A stretch of DNA of 64,000 nucleotides from Paralvinella palmiformis (lineage: Eukaryota; Annelida; Polychaeta; Terebellida; Alvinellidae), in assembly GCA_025642065.1 (NCBI GenBank), contig JAODUP010000459.1, positions 62,001 through 126,000 on the forward strand, in the 5' to 3' direction. Below are positions 14,972 to 24,938 of this stretch, one piece after another (positions within the stretch are counted from its first letter, which is position 1; the number at the start of each line of letters is the position of its first letter). The notes under the pieces were generated by a model. It had not been told where the DNA came from, ran no database searches, and saw only the letters and a list, made by a program, of their open reading frames with translations. Made by a program: the position numbers and the translations under genes.

Positions 14972-15441
14972 CATACAATTGTTTTATAGTGCTCTTTATC
15001 ATCTGTAAGAAAATTATTATAGGGTGCTTAACAAGTTATATGATATACCTATATATTTTCACAATACAAAAATATATAGCGAAAATGAAAAGATTTTAGG
15101 AAAACAAACTCTGAAGGTATATTACACTAAAACTGTATGTTATATGTTAATTTATAATTATGTCAACACAACACAAATTGTACAGTTATAAATTTTATAC
15201 ATGTATGTACATAGCTTGTATTCTATGTAAATGAAAGCATGTTAATTATGTCGTACAAACTCCCACAATGCTACGGCATTGGGGAATGCACAAAAAGATA
15301 TAAATCAATCAATATTTAATTTTAATTTGTTGTTTATTCATGAATTTTAATTGAAAATTAGCTTAATCCGGGTTTAACTTAGTTTAGCCCAAAATGGAAG
15401 TTTACCCCCAACTTAGTTTAAATCTGCCAACCTTCATGCAT

Positions 15442-15476
<35 letters not shown>

Positions 15477-18400
15477 ATGTATTGGGGTTTGAGCTTGTAT
15501 ATTCATTTTTGCTATAACTGAACTGGAAACATTCTCAATCACAGGTTGAATTTGAGGATGTTGAAGATGTCCAGTTCAATGTTGTATTCACCATTGGTTC
15601 AACAAGTGACGAATCTCCCGGCACGACAAGCAGGGATATTCTGGATATAACTGAGGAAGCAACTAAACCGGTGTTCAAATCAAATCATGCAAGCCAAAGG
15701 CCAAGCCTTCAAAATGTTAATGTCAGAGGCACAGGTGAAATGCTCATAGAGAAACCGGAAGGGATCATGCCACAGGTGTCTGAGGCAATTGCTGCATTCT
15801 CCAGGCACGTGACGGGCCTTGAGTTGGAAGAAATGTTGGATGGTAATGAAGGAAGTGAAACATCTGAGAAGAATTCCTGTAATGTAGTTCGTCAACTAGA
15901 AGATGATGATCTGAAAGACAGTAAGTTCTGTGATAGCTGCACTAAAGCTATCAGTTCAGATTCTGCAGAGGATAATGATCAAAACAAATTGGACAAGAAT
16001 CATAATAATGAATCTCATGATGACAAAAGTTTGGACGCCAATGGCTCGAAGAAGATTAAATCTTCTAGTTCAGTTCGTAATACAGTCATCAGACATAAGG
16101 AAGGCTTTAAGGCACCAAAAGTTCAGCAGAAAAAGATCGAAAAATCAAAGAATGAAGACGAAGAGATCTCGGAAATGATCAGTGAAATTCTGAAATCGAC
16201 ACCCGATCCGTCTTTGAATCTTTCATGGAGATCCCAATCAGAGTGGTCTGGTGTATCCAAAATTAGCAAAGACTCCACGAAAAAGTCGCCATTAGCACAG
16301 TCATTTGGTGACAGTCAAAACTGTAGCTTCAAGGAGATCCCTAATATCATAACAAAAGAGTTGCCAGGGTTTTATCCTCCTCCCACTGATGATGAAGCGG
16401 AGGAGATGAAGACGTTACAGAAATTGGTGAACACTTGCAAGAATATGCCACTACATGTGGAGAGTAGTCAAGGTGAAAGTCAGATACAGGAGCAAGAGTC
16501 GGTGCCCAAGGGTAAGCCACCTGTGCCACCAAAACCACTGAACGTCGGCAAGGTGGTTGCAGCTCAGCCATTGAAAAGTCCGCGGTTTGTACGCAAGCAT
16601 GACAGCCTTAAGGGAAAACATCAGAGGATGTTGCTATTTAAAGTAAGTACATGCCCTCTCCTTGCTTGTAAGACATCATTTGGTTTCCTATATAACTTGT
16701 TTTCAATAATTGATAGATATTTTATCTGAGTAATATGGTTCAGAATATAATAGCTCAGTGGTTAGAGTAGTGTACCATAAACTTTAAGATCCTTAGCTAG
16801 CATCCACTAACTCTTATATAAATGTCTTACTCATGATCCATATGATCCAGTCTCAGGTGTTTACATCACCATCGATTATTTCGGTCTCAAAGTGGAATGA
16901 ATTGAGTCGATATTGATTGTTAAATCTAATAAATTGCGTGCTTTTTCTTGTCATTTAGGATACAGATTCTGTTGGAACAATGTCTGACTATGACACGGCA
17001 AGTTTACCCATGGATGACCAGGATACGCTTGTCCCATCGGACAGGGTAGGTGTAAATAAATACAGACAAATATTTTGTAGTTTTGACTGAATCTGATGTC
17101 TGATAGTAAGATACCATAAAGACAACTGATTTTCTAAGTCCAGTAATTAACAGTGATGTGGGATGTAATTATGCTATGTATTGCGAATGGTACGAGTAAA
17201 CTGCTTTGTTGATCTAGGCTGATTATATAATTTATTATGAAAGTTGTTGAAATTTGAGGTAGAGGCTATTGGCTATACCCATATTTATTCCCCAATTTTG
17301 TTGGTAACCTTACACTCTCGGACAGACCTTAAAACGACTACTGGATGCCATCTGTTTAATAATGATACAATTTAGGAGATGGTACTAGTAGTTTTATTGT
17401 AATAAAACAGCAACTTTGAAATATCTAGTCATCATTTCCAACATCTGTGTTATAACAGTGCTTTGTTCTATTAGTTGGTTACTTCGAGAATGTGCGAGAT
17501 TTTTGTTTACGCTGAAGTCTATCAAGTTTCCATAAACCATATACAGTAGTATTTTACCTAGTCACTGAAATTTTTGTCTTCTCATTTATTATGAAATTGC
17601 TTCAGTTAATGTTTTTCTTTTTAAATTAAAATTTTATTTGATATACAGTTTAAACTTAATCTACTCTGCTTAACAATTGCTGAGCAATACGGTGTGGTCG
17701 TGAAAGTTCTATGGCCAGGTTTTGACTCCAACACCTATGCCACTGAACCATTATGACCCACCGTTAATGTTAATATAATATTCTTAATTGTACAACATCA
17801 TGTATTTGATCTTACTGACTTTAGGCAGAGACTGTGACGAGTCGTCTCGGTCGTCACAGTGCAGCGGGTAGGCCCAACTCCAGTATGACAAACAGCAGTG
17901 AAGATGGGGAAATGATACAGTGGAAACGTGGAAACTTGCTCGGCAAAGGAGCCTTCGGAAAGGTAATATTACTGAATGTGGCGAGACAATTGTGATCTTC
18001 TTATGATCGATATTAGTACTAGGGTTTGTCATTACTAGATTCTTTGTTCAAATCTTGCTTCTGCTGGAATTCCACAACATATGCTTTCATCACACTTAAC
18101 TGTTAGATGTCTATCGTGATAGCAGTTACAACTATTTGGTGTGATAAAATCTCCACACCATAATAGGGATGATCTCTCTTATTTCAGTTTGTATATGTTT
18201 GCCTGATGGAAATTTTATATCAGATTTTTTATTTAACTAGGTCTGGTGTGGCTTGACTAATGCTGGAGAGTTGATAGCCGTAAAACAGATAGAACTTAAT
18301 ATTGACAACATGGAGAAGGCAGAACGAGAATATGAGAAGATACAGGAGGAGGTAGAACTCTTAAAAACGCTGAATCATCAAAACATAGTAGGGTAGGTGG

Positions 18401-21267
18401 TCTGTGTCCATGTTGTACAATATGAAATGAGAGAATTTGCCAAAATTGGAATTAATTTTACGGCCGGTACATAAATGTTAGCATTCTACACATGAAAATT
18501 ACTTCGTCTTTTATATAACTATATAATTTATGGTTAAAGTTGACTGATATACTGTGTGTGATTTCTGGTTGCTGCTTTTTAGTCCCAGAGCTCATGATCA
18601 TGTGTAAATGTTTGATTCAAATCAGGTACCTGGGTACGAGTCTCGAGGACAACGTTGTTAGCATCTTTATGCAGTTTGTGCCTGGTGGCTCCATCTATAA
18701 TTTAATATCGAGGTTTGGGGCCCTGGAGGAGGAAGTGTTTTGCCGATACACACAACAGATCCTACAAGGCGTCCAATATCTCCACAGCAACAATGTCATA
18801 CACAGGTCAGTTGCCATTTCTCTCAAGAATTTAACTATCAGGAAAACTTTAGATGTTTGAAAAACAATAGGACCTAATGAAACAAAATTGTTTTATCAAC
18901 TTCACTGAAATTAAAGGAGAACATTAAAATTACATGTTTTTTTCTTAAAACTGCAATATTTATATGTTTGTGAAGTTGTTAGAGCATTGCACTGCAAATC
19001 TTGATTGTGTGGGTTCAATTGTATCTCATCTGTATTTGTGTGATGTTTCTCTAAGGAGTCCGCTTCAGCCATATGTTCCAGGCATTACCAGTACAGAGAG
19101 AAAACCAACCAACCAAATTAGTGTATTTGCAATATTTACGTTTATATTTTATAGAGATATTAAAGGTGGTAACATAATGCTGATGCAGAATGGTGTGATA
19201 AAGCTGATAGACTTTGGCTGCGCTAAACGGCTCTACCTCAATGTGACGCCGAGCTTGAACAGCTGCAACAAGGAGCAACTTTTAAAATCAATGCGTGGCA
19301 CGCCATATTGGATGGCACCCGAGGTGGTCAGGGAGGAAGGACATGGCACTAAATCAGACATTTGGTAAGTCCTCATTGAGAATCATTCTAGGAATAAAGG
19401 TCTGTTTTTTAAATCCGAAATGTGTCGGTACACGTTTGAAAAAGAATGGGTAACAAAACATGGTATTGCATGTCAAGCGTGATAATTGTTATTGATCAGT
19501 GAGCGGCCTAGTGCTGCTCTCTAGGGAATAAGATTATAAAAACTTTTTTTATGATTGTATGGGCTATTAGATGGAGGGAGCTTGTGTTAATTTCATCAAG
19601 ATCCGTTTTATTTAGATTTCTTCCATCTGACCATTAGAAACGCACTGTTTGAAACTGTTTATTAAAACGTCTCTGTTTAAACATGAGAGACCATTGGCTT
19701 GATGTCTAGACGTTACTAGCGGATGTTTTGTAATATATGCATTATTGTTGAAATAAATCTTGTCTTAAAAGTTGCAAATAATAATAATGGCAATTATTTA
19801 GTGTAGTTGGCTACTTTAAATGAGGGAGACACATAATATTGGTGTAATATACTGCTTAACCAAAGGTACCGCATGCGTTTCTAAAAAAAATTAAATAAAG
19901 GGGTCTATTCAGAGGAGAAAACCTTGCTAGTTAACATATGGTATGAAAAACTCCCCATACTGTGGTGTCACGGTTGGGATTCAAATTTCTGGCCTCCAGC
20001 ACACCATGACCATTGCCAAGGAGTCCCGCTAGGCTATGGCTTGCTCTCATTCATTCTAAATCAAGTGTTCCTTTCTACTACACTTCATTGTACATATATT
20101 GTAGATAACAAGTACAAACCCTGTTTGAAACAGTTGTTATTTAAATCTTTTTGGCCTGTGTATAACAGTTCACTCATTGGTATCAATTAGATAAATGTAT
20201 GTTACATCACCTAATCATGAATGTAAAAACAAAAGCTTCCTTGAACATGCCTCTGTGGTCAAGTGGTAGTATGTTGGACCACAGATCACTACCACTTGTG
20301 TTCGAATCTCGGCTTGGGCATATCTGAAGGTTGTTTGATCTTCGACTTCGCTTCATTACCTTCAGAGGTGACTCGGCCCATTTAGCCTACCATGTGCACA
20401 AAAGTGTCCGTAAAACATCAATCATCATCCTTGAACATGAACTGCCATTGTATCGAGTGCCATCTCTTTCACCTGATGTTAAAACACATCATTTGCCTTT
20501 TCTATCCTTATTACCTTCTGCAGTTTGTATTCCCAGAGTTGAGTATCGTCTCCTTAAAAAAAAAACTATTATAAGAAGGAATGTCGATACAGTATACATT
20601 TCATTATGTGGAATCGCGTGTTAATGTTTATGTTCGATTTACAGGAGTGTTGGTTGTACAATATATGAGATGGCCACCATGAAGCCACCATGGTAAGATT
20701 TTGTGTGTAATTTAATGTGAATAATATCCGATAACTAATGTGTTAACAGTCATCATCATAAACAATACAAACTATTGACATTTAGTATTTGGTGTCTAGA
20801 GATTACTATAATACGTTCTATTGCTTTCAACTTATGGCTGTCCCGATAAGAAGTTGCATAAACCATAAACATTATTTTAACCTGTATGTAAAATAAACAG
20901 ATACAGTTAGTCATTATTATAAACCGAGGAATATATAATACAAATTAAATTATGCAACATAAAATTTCGTAGGCAGCCATAATTGTCTTTTATTATAATT
21001 ATGACGTGCATATGTCATTATATATTTAATGTTTACGGATTTTTACAAATATGTTTTAGGGCTAATGAGTCTCCATTAGCTGCCATATTTGCAATTGGAA
21101 ATGATGCCAAACCTGTTCCTACATTGTCGGAGAAGTTCTCGTCGGAAGCAAGACTTTTCGTCAGTGCTTGTCTGACACGAGATCAGAAGAAACGTCCATC
21201 GGCTGCTGAGCTGCTGTCCCATCAATTTTTACTGAAACGGATGAAGAAACCTGCATCCTTCAGTTGA
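1556..21267 (+). CDS. MAP3K19: MAP3K19 (YSK4)-like MAP kinase kinase kinase gene, 17 predicted exons
   Basis: This gene encodes a STE-group serine/threonine kinase, in vertebrates a cytoplasmic MAP3K that feeds stress MAPK cascades. Exons were joined by AG/GT sites and reading phase: 1556-1621 (tentative), 3911-3950, 5583-5685, 8156-8331, 8445-8532, 9233-9351, 9615-9809, 11405-11568, 11812-14235, 15545-16642, 16959-17045, 17825-17962, 18241-18392, 18626-18805, 19155-19364, 20645-20692 and 21060-21267. The open frame is about 1,831 codons. The kinase domain (residues about 1553-1825) has the glycine loop GKGAFGKV, IAVKQ with the catalytic lysine, HRDIKGGN, DFG, GTPYWMAPE and SVGCTIYEMAT, so it should be active. 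Its FVPGGSIYNLISRFG and IDFGCAKR segments resemble MAP3K19 most closely. The N-terminus is Ser/Lys/Asn-rich, probably disordered, with SH3-type proline motifs. The true first exon and initiator Met are not established. Residue numbers count from the tentative first exon. Confidence 0.9.
2490..2675 (+). mobile_element. Degraded tRNA-derived SINE, family A
   Basis: It begins GCCTCTGTGGCCTAACTGAT (A-box-like) and has a decayed B box (TAGTTCAGACCCC). The tail (GTTTCATCTTTCACTTCACC, then GGGCACAAAAATGGCTGTAA) aligns with the better copy at 20,250. It lies in a MAP3K19 intron. Confidence 0.65.
3443..3511. repeat. (GT)n microsatellite
   Basis: An uninterrupted GT tract of about 34 units. Open frames on either strand through it are artefacts. 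Confidence 0.95.
3911..3950 (+). CDS. MAP3K19: MAP3K19-like exon, 40 bases
   Basis: It has a strong acceptor (CTCATTCCAG) and donor (GTAAGT). It encodes ALPGPTIESITPR plus one base, and the split Arg codon completes exactly in the next exon. Confidence 0.7.
4633..4705. repeat. Compound (AT)n-(GA)n-(GT)n microsatellite
   Basis: An AT tract, then GAGAGAGA, then a GT tract. It is intronic. Confidence 0.9.
4875..4900. repeat. (GA)n microsatellite
   Basis: A short GA tract ending in a C run, within an intron. Confidence 0.85.
5583..5685 (+). CDS. MAP3K19: MAP3K19-like exon
   Basis: Only one frame is open, and it is the frame required by the previous exon. It encodes ASTIVSIERHLSLAEKTKRT and then EEQLYRDLASGSV, and ends with two bases of a codon at a GTAAGT donor. 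Confidence 0.75.
5810..5841. repeat. (AT)n microsatellite
   Basis: A perfect AT tract, followed about 100 bases later by ATAC repeats at about 5938-5964. Confidence 0.9.
7049..7076. repeat. (GT)n microsatellite
   Basis: A perfect tract. A second GT tract lies at about 7381-7406 and an AT tract at about 7521-7552. Confidence 0.9.
7735..7850. repeat. Degenerate minisatellite, about 19-20 base unit
   Basis: Six diverged units begin TGGCTG or TGACTR and mostly end in CATTTTGAGGTG-like sequence, for example TGACTATCATTTTGAGGTG and TGGCTGTCATTTTGATGTC. It lies in a MAP3K19 intron. Confidence 0.65.
8156..8331 (+). CDS. MAP3K19: MAP3K19-like exon with a non-obvious donor
   Basis: It follows TGCCTTCAG and encodes an Arg/Ser/Pro-rich stretch beginning NRGRTPTSCARSPTAGRK. 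Reading phase requires the donor T|GTAGGT at 8332. The neighbouring GTATTC donor at 8336 would create a stop in the next exon. Without this exon the flanking exons are out of phase. Open frames on the opposite strand here are shadows of it. Confidence 0.7.
8445..8532 (+). CDS. MAP3K19: MAP3K19-like exon
   Basis: It follows CTTGCAG. Only the frame that takes one base from the preceding exon is open, encoding DLVKGNAESIPLPITTLGLE and then LDDNLYDN. The donor is GTTGGT. Confidence 0.75.
9233..9351 (+). CDS. MAP3K19: MAP3K19-like exon
   Basis: It lies between CCATTTCAG and GTATGT. It encodes GNRMPTSRVISGRLVQQHHQ and then a segment ending VDEIYLR. The phases on both sides fit. Confidence 0.8.
9615..9809 (+). 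CDS. MAP3K19: MAP3K19-like exon
   Basis: It lies between GCTGTAG and GTTAGT. It is Ser/Thr/Pro-rich with an acidic SDDFDDQM patch and a TPIRTPSASER stretch that could hold proline-directed phosphosites (inference). Confidence 0.8.
10031..10897. mobile_element. Putative non-autonomous DNA transposon with short terminal inverted repeats
   Basis: The left end AATAGACCGATCCTGCTA is the reverse complement of the right end TAGCGGGATCGGTCTATT with one mismatch, bounding 867 bases in an intron. No clear target-site duplication is visible and there is no transposase. A 75-codon ORF at 10103-10330 lies inside and is not recognised. Confidence 0.5.
11405..11568 (+). CDS. MAP3K19: MAP3K19-like exon
   Basis: It lies between ATTTCCAG and GTAAAT. 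It encodes 54 full codons beginning HMHPSNVNPASIKN and ending YSQDFSYK. It ends in phase 0. Confidence 0.85.
11812..14235 (+). CDS. MAP3K19: MAP3K19-like giant exon (808 codons), disordered region
   Basis: This single 2,424-base open exon lies between ATTCAG and GTAAGT. It is Ser/Lys/Thr/Asn-rich with no recognisable fold. It contains SH3-type motifs (PVRPSMTPR, matching PxxxPR; PPVRPPRKS), a strongly basic segment with KKTKTPDVRV and KRVRKKKMTKKQ near its end, then GKGWYIHTEC and an acidic run DDSDDDDTTW. Disorder is inferred from composition. Smaller open frames on both strands here are shadows. Confidence 0.9.
14814..14968. repeat. Two (AT)n tracts
   Basis: AT tracts at about 14814-14842 and 14939-14967, in an intron of the MAP3K19-like gene. 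A (CA)n tract follows at about 15443-15474. Confidence 0.9.
15545..16642 (+). CDS. MAP3K19: MAP3K19-like large exon (366 codons)
   Basis: It is open from the acceptor ATCACAG to GTAAGT in phase 0. It starts with an acidic VEFEDVEDVQF segment, is rich in Ser, Glu and Lys, and carries a proline motif GKPPVPPKPLN near its end, followed by a basic FVRKHDSLKGKHQR. The reading frame continues through the donor to a stop near 16729, which is intronic. Confidence 0.9.
16748..16830 (+). mobile_element. Possible tRNA-like SINE relic
   Basis: It starts ATAGCTCAGTGGTTAGAGTA, which resembles a tRNA A-box region. The B box is not recognisable, so this is weak. Confidence 0.3.
16959..17045 (+). CDS. MAP3K19: MAP3K19-like exon
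   Basis: It has 29 codons, phase 0 to phase 0, with GTAGGT donor. It is an acidic linker, DTDSVGTMSDYDTASLPMDD, ahead of the kinase domain. Confidence 0.85.
17825..17962 (+). CDS. MAP3K19: MAP3K19-like exon with kinase glycine loop
   Basis: It encodes a Ser-rich linker and then WKRGNLLGKGAFGK, the start of the kinase domain with the ATP-binding glycine loop. It ends in phase 0 at GTAATA. Confidence 0.95.
18241..18392 (+). CDS. MAP3K19: MAP3K19-like exon with catalytic lysine and helix C
   Basis: It encodes VWCGLTNAGELIAVKQIEL with the ATP-anchoring lysine, then REYEKIQEEVELLKTLNHQN, which holds the helix C glutamate. The donor is GTAGGT. Confidence 0.95.
18626..18805 (+). CDS. MAP3K19: MAP3K19-like exon, hinge to HR of HRD
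   Basis: It encodes the hinge FMQFVPGGSIYNLI, FCRYTQQILQGVQYLH and VIHR. The HRD motif is split by the following intron. Confidence 0.95.
19155..19364 (+). CDS. MAP3K19: MAP3K19-like exon, catalytic and activation loops
   Basis: It opens with DIKGGN, completing HRDIKGGN with the catalytic Asp and the Mg-binding Asn. It then gives IKLIDFGCAKR and SMRGTPYWMAPEVV. All catalytic residues are intact. Confidence 0.95.
20250..20430 (+). mobile_element. tRNA-derived SINE, family A, best copy
   Basis: It has an A box (TGGTCAAGTGG) and a B box (TGTTCGAATCTC) at tRNA spacing. The body contains TTGATCTTCGACTTCGCTTC and the tail CACAAAAGTGTCCGTAAAAC. It shares head and tail with copies at 2490 and 24,090. 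It is intronic. Confidence 0.75.
20645..20692 (+). CDS. MAP3K19: MAP3K19-like 48-base exon
   Basis: A small exon encoding SVGCTIYEMATMKPP with Trp codons split at both ends, equivalent to kinase subdomain IX. Confidence 0.92.
21060..21267 (+). CDS. MAP3K19: MAP3K19-like last exon
   Basis: It encodes ANESPLAAIFAIG through CLTRDQKKRPSAAELLSHQF and ends in a TGA after KPASFS. The kinase domain closes the protein, as in MAP3K19 of other animals. Confidence 0.95.
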
Positions 21268-21855
21268 CTCTTCCGAGAATGTGGATGATAGGATCAGCCT
21301 GGTTTTGTAAGTGAGGATAAATCCAGCCATGGATTTTCCTGGCTCTTCAGGAATGTTGCTAAGCTCAGACTGGAGGAAATTAAGAAAACCGAAACAGTGG
21401 GGCTTTCCATGGATACAACCTGTCCATGATTGATTTGTTTTGGTTATTTCTACCAATACGTCCAGGTTTCATACAGGTATTTGAGCCCCATGATGGAGTG
21501 AATCAATTTAGCTGTTCAATTGGACCAGATTATCAGGGATGCTCCTACAGCTCTGTGCAGCCAACAGTAGGAATAAATATGTAGATTTAGACTGATGATA
21601 CATCATTCTTTGGTGATATTTTATTGATAAAATGTGATAATTGAACTGCATACCATTTCAATCAGGTAAGCCTAAATAATATCTGAAACAGTACAACCAT
21701 TGGATATTTTTAGGTAATGCCGATGTGTGATATTGGTATCATATACATACCTGTGATTAACTATGCTTTCAATTAGACTGCATAGTGTTGACTAATGAAT
21801 GGTGTAATTCATGTTGGTAATGTTTGTTAAAACAAACTGTGGCACTAGGACTTTC

Positions 21856-21894
<39 letters not shown>

Positions 21895-24089
21895 ATGACT
21901 GATTATAGTAAAGATGTGTGACCTCAGTAAAATGTCTGTGACACTGTTTAAGTTCTATTGAAGATACAGAACTGTGGATATTATCTCATTTGTGCCATAA
22001 CATGTTTGTGCAGAAGTAATATGTCCATTTGTTGTCTTATTGAAATGTTAATAACAATCTTTTACTATTATTATTATTATTAGTTAGTTAGTTATTATCA
22101 TTAGCCCAATAAAGACTGAGCCAGATAGGAAACAAACACAAATTCCTGTTGAAACAAACACTGAATTTCGGCATTAAACAGAGGTCACATTCTGCTCGGG
22201 TGTAACTTATATTCATAGATCTAGTGTGTTCTTTTCATTGTCATAACAGTAGCCTTTTGCGTCTTCGTGTGATCAGCGTCAAAATGACGAAACAACTTTT
22301 CTATATTTATTGTATCATTTTCATGTATGAGTGAACTGCTGAACTTTATGTGTGATTAGAGCTCAGACTGACAGTCACACACACATCAGACTGATAGTCA
22401 CACACACACATACACAATTCTCAGCATTTTGACACAGTGACTGACTGCTGGCTTGGTTTACTATTTTTTGGTTTGCTGAAGCTGAACTCTGGAGCACTGT
22501 TAAAAAACAGCTGTCATCCAATGATTGAACACACACACACACATATGTATCAAATATTACTAGTATATACAACTGTGACAGGTTTCTCATGATGGTAACC
22601 TCTGTTGCTCAGACCATCGAATATCAAACAATTGAATCCGTCCCTCATCAGGCAATGCCGATGAACATATCAGAATACTTGATATTGGAAACATTTATTT
22701 TTTATACATTGTGAAACATGTATTTAAACATGTGTTGGGGTGGAAGAGTGCTTTTGGAATTCCATTCTTAGCAGCAAATACCATTAGTAATACTGCATAA
22801 ACCTTTCTATACGAGATGGTCCAGTCATTGTTTTTATTAAAAGAATTATGCGTAGGGATATGTGTGCAAGTAGGGAAAGGGTCGCATGCAACCATGCACA
22901 TACACACAAAACAGAACTGTTTCACTTTTCAAGCATGTTCTGCTCAGTGCTTGGTTATACGTGAATGGAATTACAGTAGTTTATTTAACATGTGTATTAA
23001 AGTAGTTTTCTTTGTATATCAATACAAAGCTGAAACGTGGTTGTGATATATTCCGTGATGTTTTTAGTGCTGGAAGAAATGGTTTTATTCATTTTGAATT
23101 TTTTTTATACACATAACATTTCGCAATACCATTGAAACCTAAGTATTTATCTATTTTGTATTCAAATCAAGATTTTGATTTATGTGTTGTTTCATTTCCT
23201 CTGTGTATATTGTGAATAAGACATACTTAGTCGATGTTCTTAGGCAGTCACCAACATCCAGAAATGTTTATGTAGTGGAACTGTACAGTTTGTAGTCCAT
23301 ATTGTACAAATGGAAAAGAACAGTATTATTTGGTTCCAACAGAGTTTGTGTTTGCCATTAGCCAGGTAGTGAGTGGTATGTCGTCTGATTATGTTCTGGA
23401 ATTGTGTAAACCATTACTAACCTGTGATTGGCTATACACAGTGGTGACAGTAGATGCCAAATGAATCCGGTGCGATGTTTTACCAAGTTAATGTCATTCG
23501 TAACTGGTTTTATCAACTCAAGATGTTCACATCCATTATATTTTGCCAGCTGACCAGTTTATAGTAATTCAGCAGATCTGATTTTTTCAAGATATTCGTC
23601 TTTGTTTAACTCTATGTGATGTCGAGTTTGTTTAAGAATAGTTCATAATTCTGCGTTTCCTTTATTGCATGAAGAATGCTGGAATTCTTTTTAATGGCTG
23701 GATGCATATGTGGGTATGAGAAAAAGGAAATTATTTTTCGACATGTGCTGTCTGGGGATGTCCCCAGTAAAGCTTCTATTTGCCGGGTTGTTGTTGTTCC
23801 AACACTGGAAGTAGAAATTATGAAATTTATGCCACTAGCTTTTTCACATGAGCTCGTATGGTGGAAACACATCCGCCAGCATGAAATGTTATGATGGCAA
23901 TAAACAACTTCTGAACATGATTTAACTGTACTAGTATTCTTGACTGTCATGAAAAAAAACGTGCATCGATAAATGAGTATGGTCAATCATGAAATATAAT
24001 CCATAAAGCATTCAAATATGGCATCATTCATTTTAAAACTACCTGAAGGAAAATACCATTTGTCTGAACAAAAGGCATCTCTGCAGCAA
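21268..24089. other. 3' UTR and intergenic sequence
   Basis: The first roughly 300 bases should be the MAP3K19-like 3' UTR. The rest is AT-rich with an AT tract at about 21861-21892 and short CA tracts near 22380 and 22530. No gene is supported. Confidence 0.5.
21572..21577 (+). promoter_or_regulatory. Candidate poly(A) signal for the MAP3K19-like gene
   Basis: This is the first AATAAA after the stop, about 305 bases downstream. A second AATAAA lies at 22108-22113. Confidence 0.45.
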
Positions 24090-24225
24090 AACTGGTGGTG
24101 TGACTGGCCACAGACTTCCAAGGACTGGAGTTCAAATCCTGGCCTATGCCTGGTCCCCTTTTAGAGAATGTTTGTTTCATTGAACCAATCCATTATGCAC
24201 AAAAGTGGACATTAAGAACATCTAT
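24090..24225 (+). mobile_element. tRNA-derived SINE, family A, third copy
   Basis: It has a B-box-like GAGTTCAAATCC and shares the tail TATGCACAAAAGTGGACATT with the 20,250 copy. The middle is diverged or deleted. Confidence 0.55.
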
Positions 24226-24609
24226 GCATATATTCAGCGGAAATCCAGGATTTTTGGGATATAGACTACACTCTGCAGATCCAGACAGTTATTGCATCTA
24301 ATGCCACAGAGTAGAAAATCTGGATTAATATAGGACAATAAAGCAATACAAGGATAATAATAATAATAAATACCTGTATTGTAATTATTAATATGGCTGC
24401 TACCTGAATCACAATGACAAGAATAGTCTACAATTGAACTTGTGCCTTCCCACGTGGACAAATATCTGCCCTCATCCAGAGTTTAGGCTATGATAATCAA
24501 CAACAAATAAAACACTTTAAATTACTCGATCACATAATACAAGGTGAAAATGCCATTCTTATTTTGTCAAATTTTTAAAAGCTATGTCCCTTTTGTATGG
24601 AACAATTTT

Positions 24610-24720
24610 ATTAATAATAATAATAACAATCTTCTATGCCGCCAATATCCTCGAATAGAATCGAGCTCAGTGGTGCACTTAGTAGACGGGTTTGGGCAAT
24701 CTCGTAGTTGAGGTATGATG
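24610..24720 (-). mobile_element. Possible LINE 3' end relic
   Basis: On the - strand the sequence runs to a (ATT)n/(GTT) tail after a GGCGGCATAG-like segment, similar in style to the tail of the LINE at 29.5 kb. There is no coding sequence. Confidence 0.3.
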
Positions 24721-24837
24721 TAAAATTCATCAACAAATGATCGGATGCAAAAGAGACTGTAGGGTTAGCAACTGAAAAAGAATGGGTGCCAGCATGATAA
24801 TGTCACATACCTCCAACTTGTTTTGTGAACATGTGTG

Positions 24838-24848
24838 TTTATTTTATT
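24838..24848 (-). promoter_or_regulatory. Candidate poly(A) signals of the ankyrin-SOCS gene
   Basis: Two overlapping AATAAA motifs on the - strand, about 95 bases after the stop codon. Confidence 0.55.
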
Positions 24849-24938
24849 AATATCCATGTTATACATGTATATAGCAAGGGAATGTAATAAAGAAGCAACT
24901 GAAATGATTGAAAAAGTTTATAACCTATCTGACATTCC

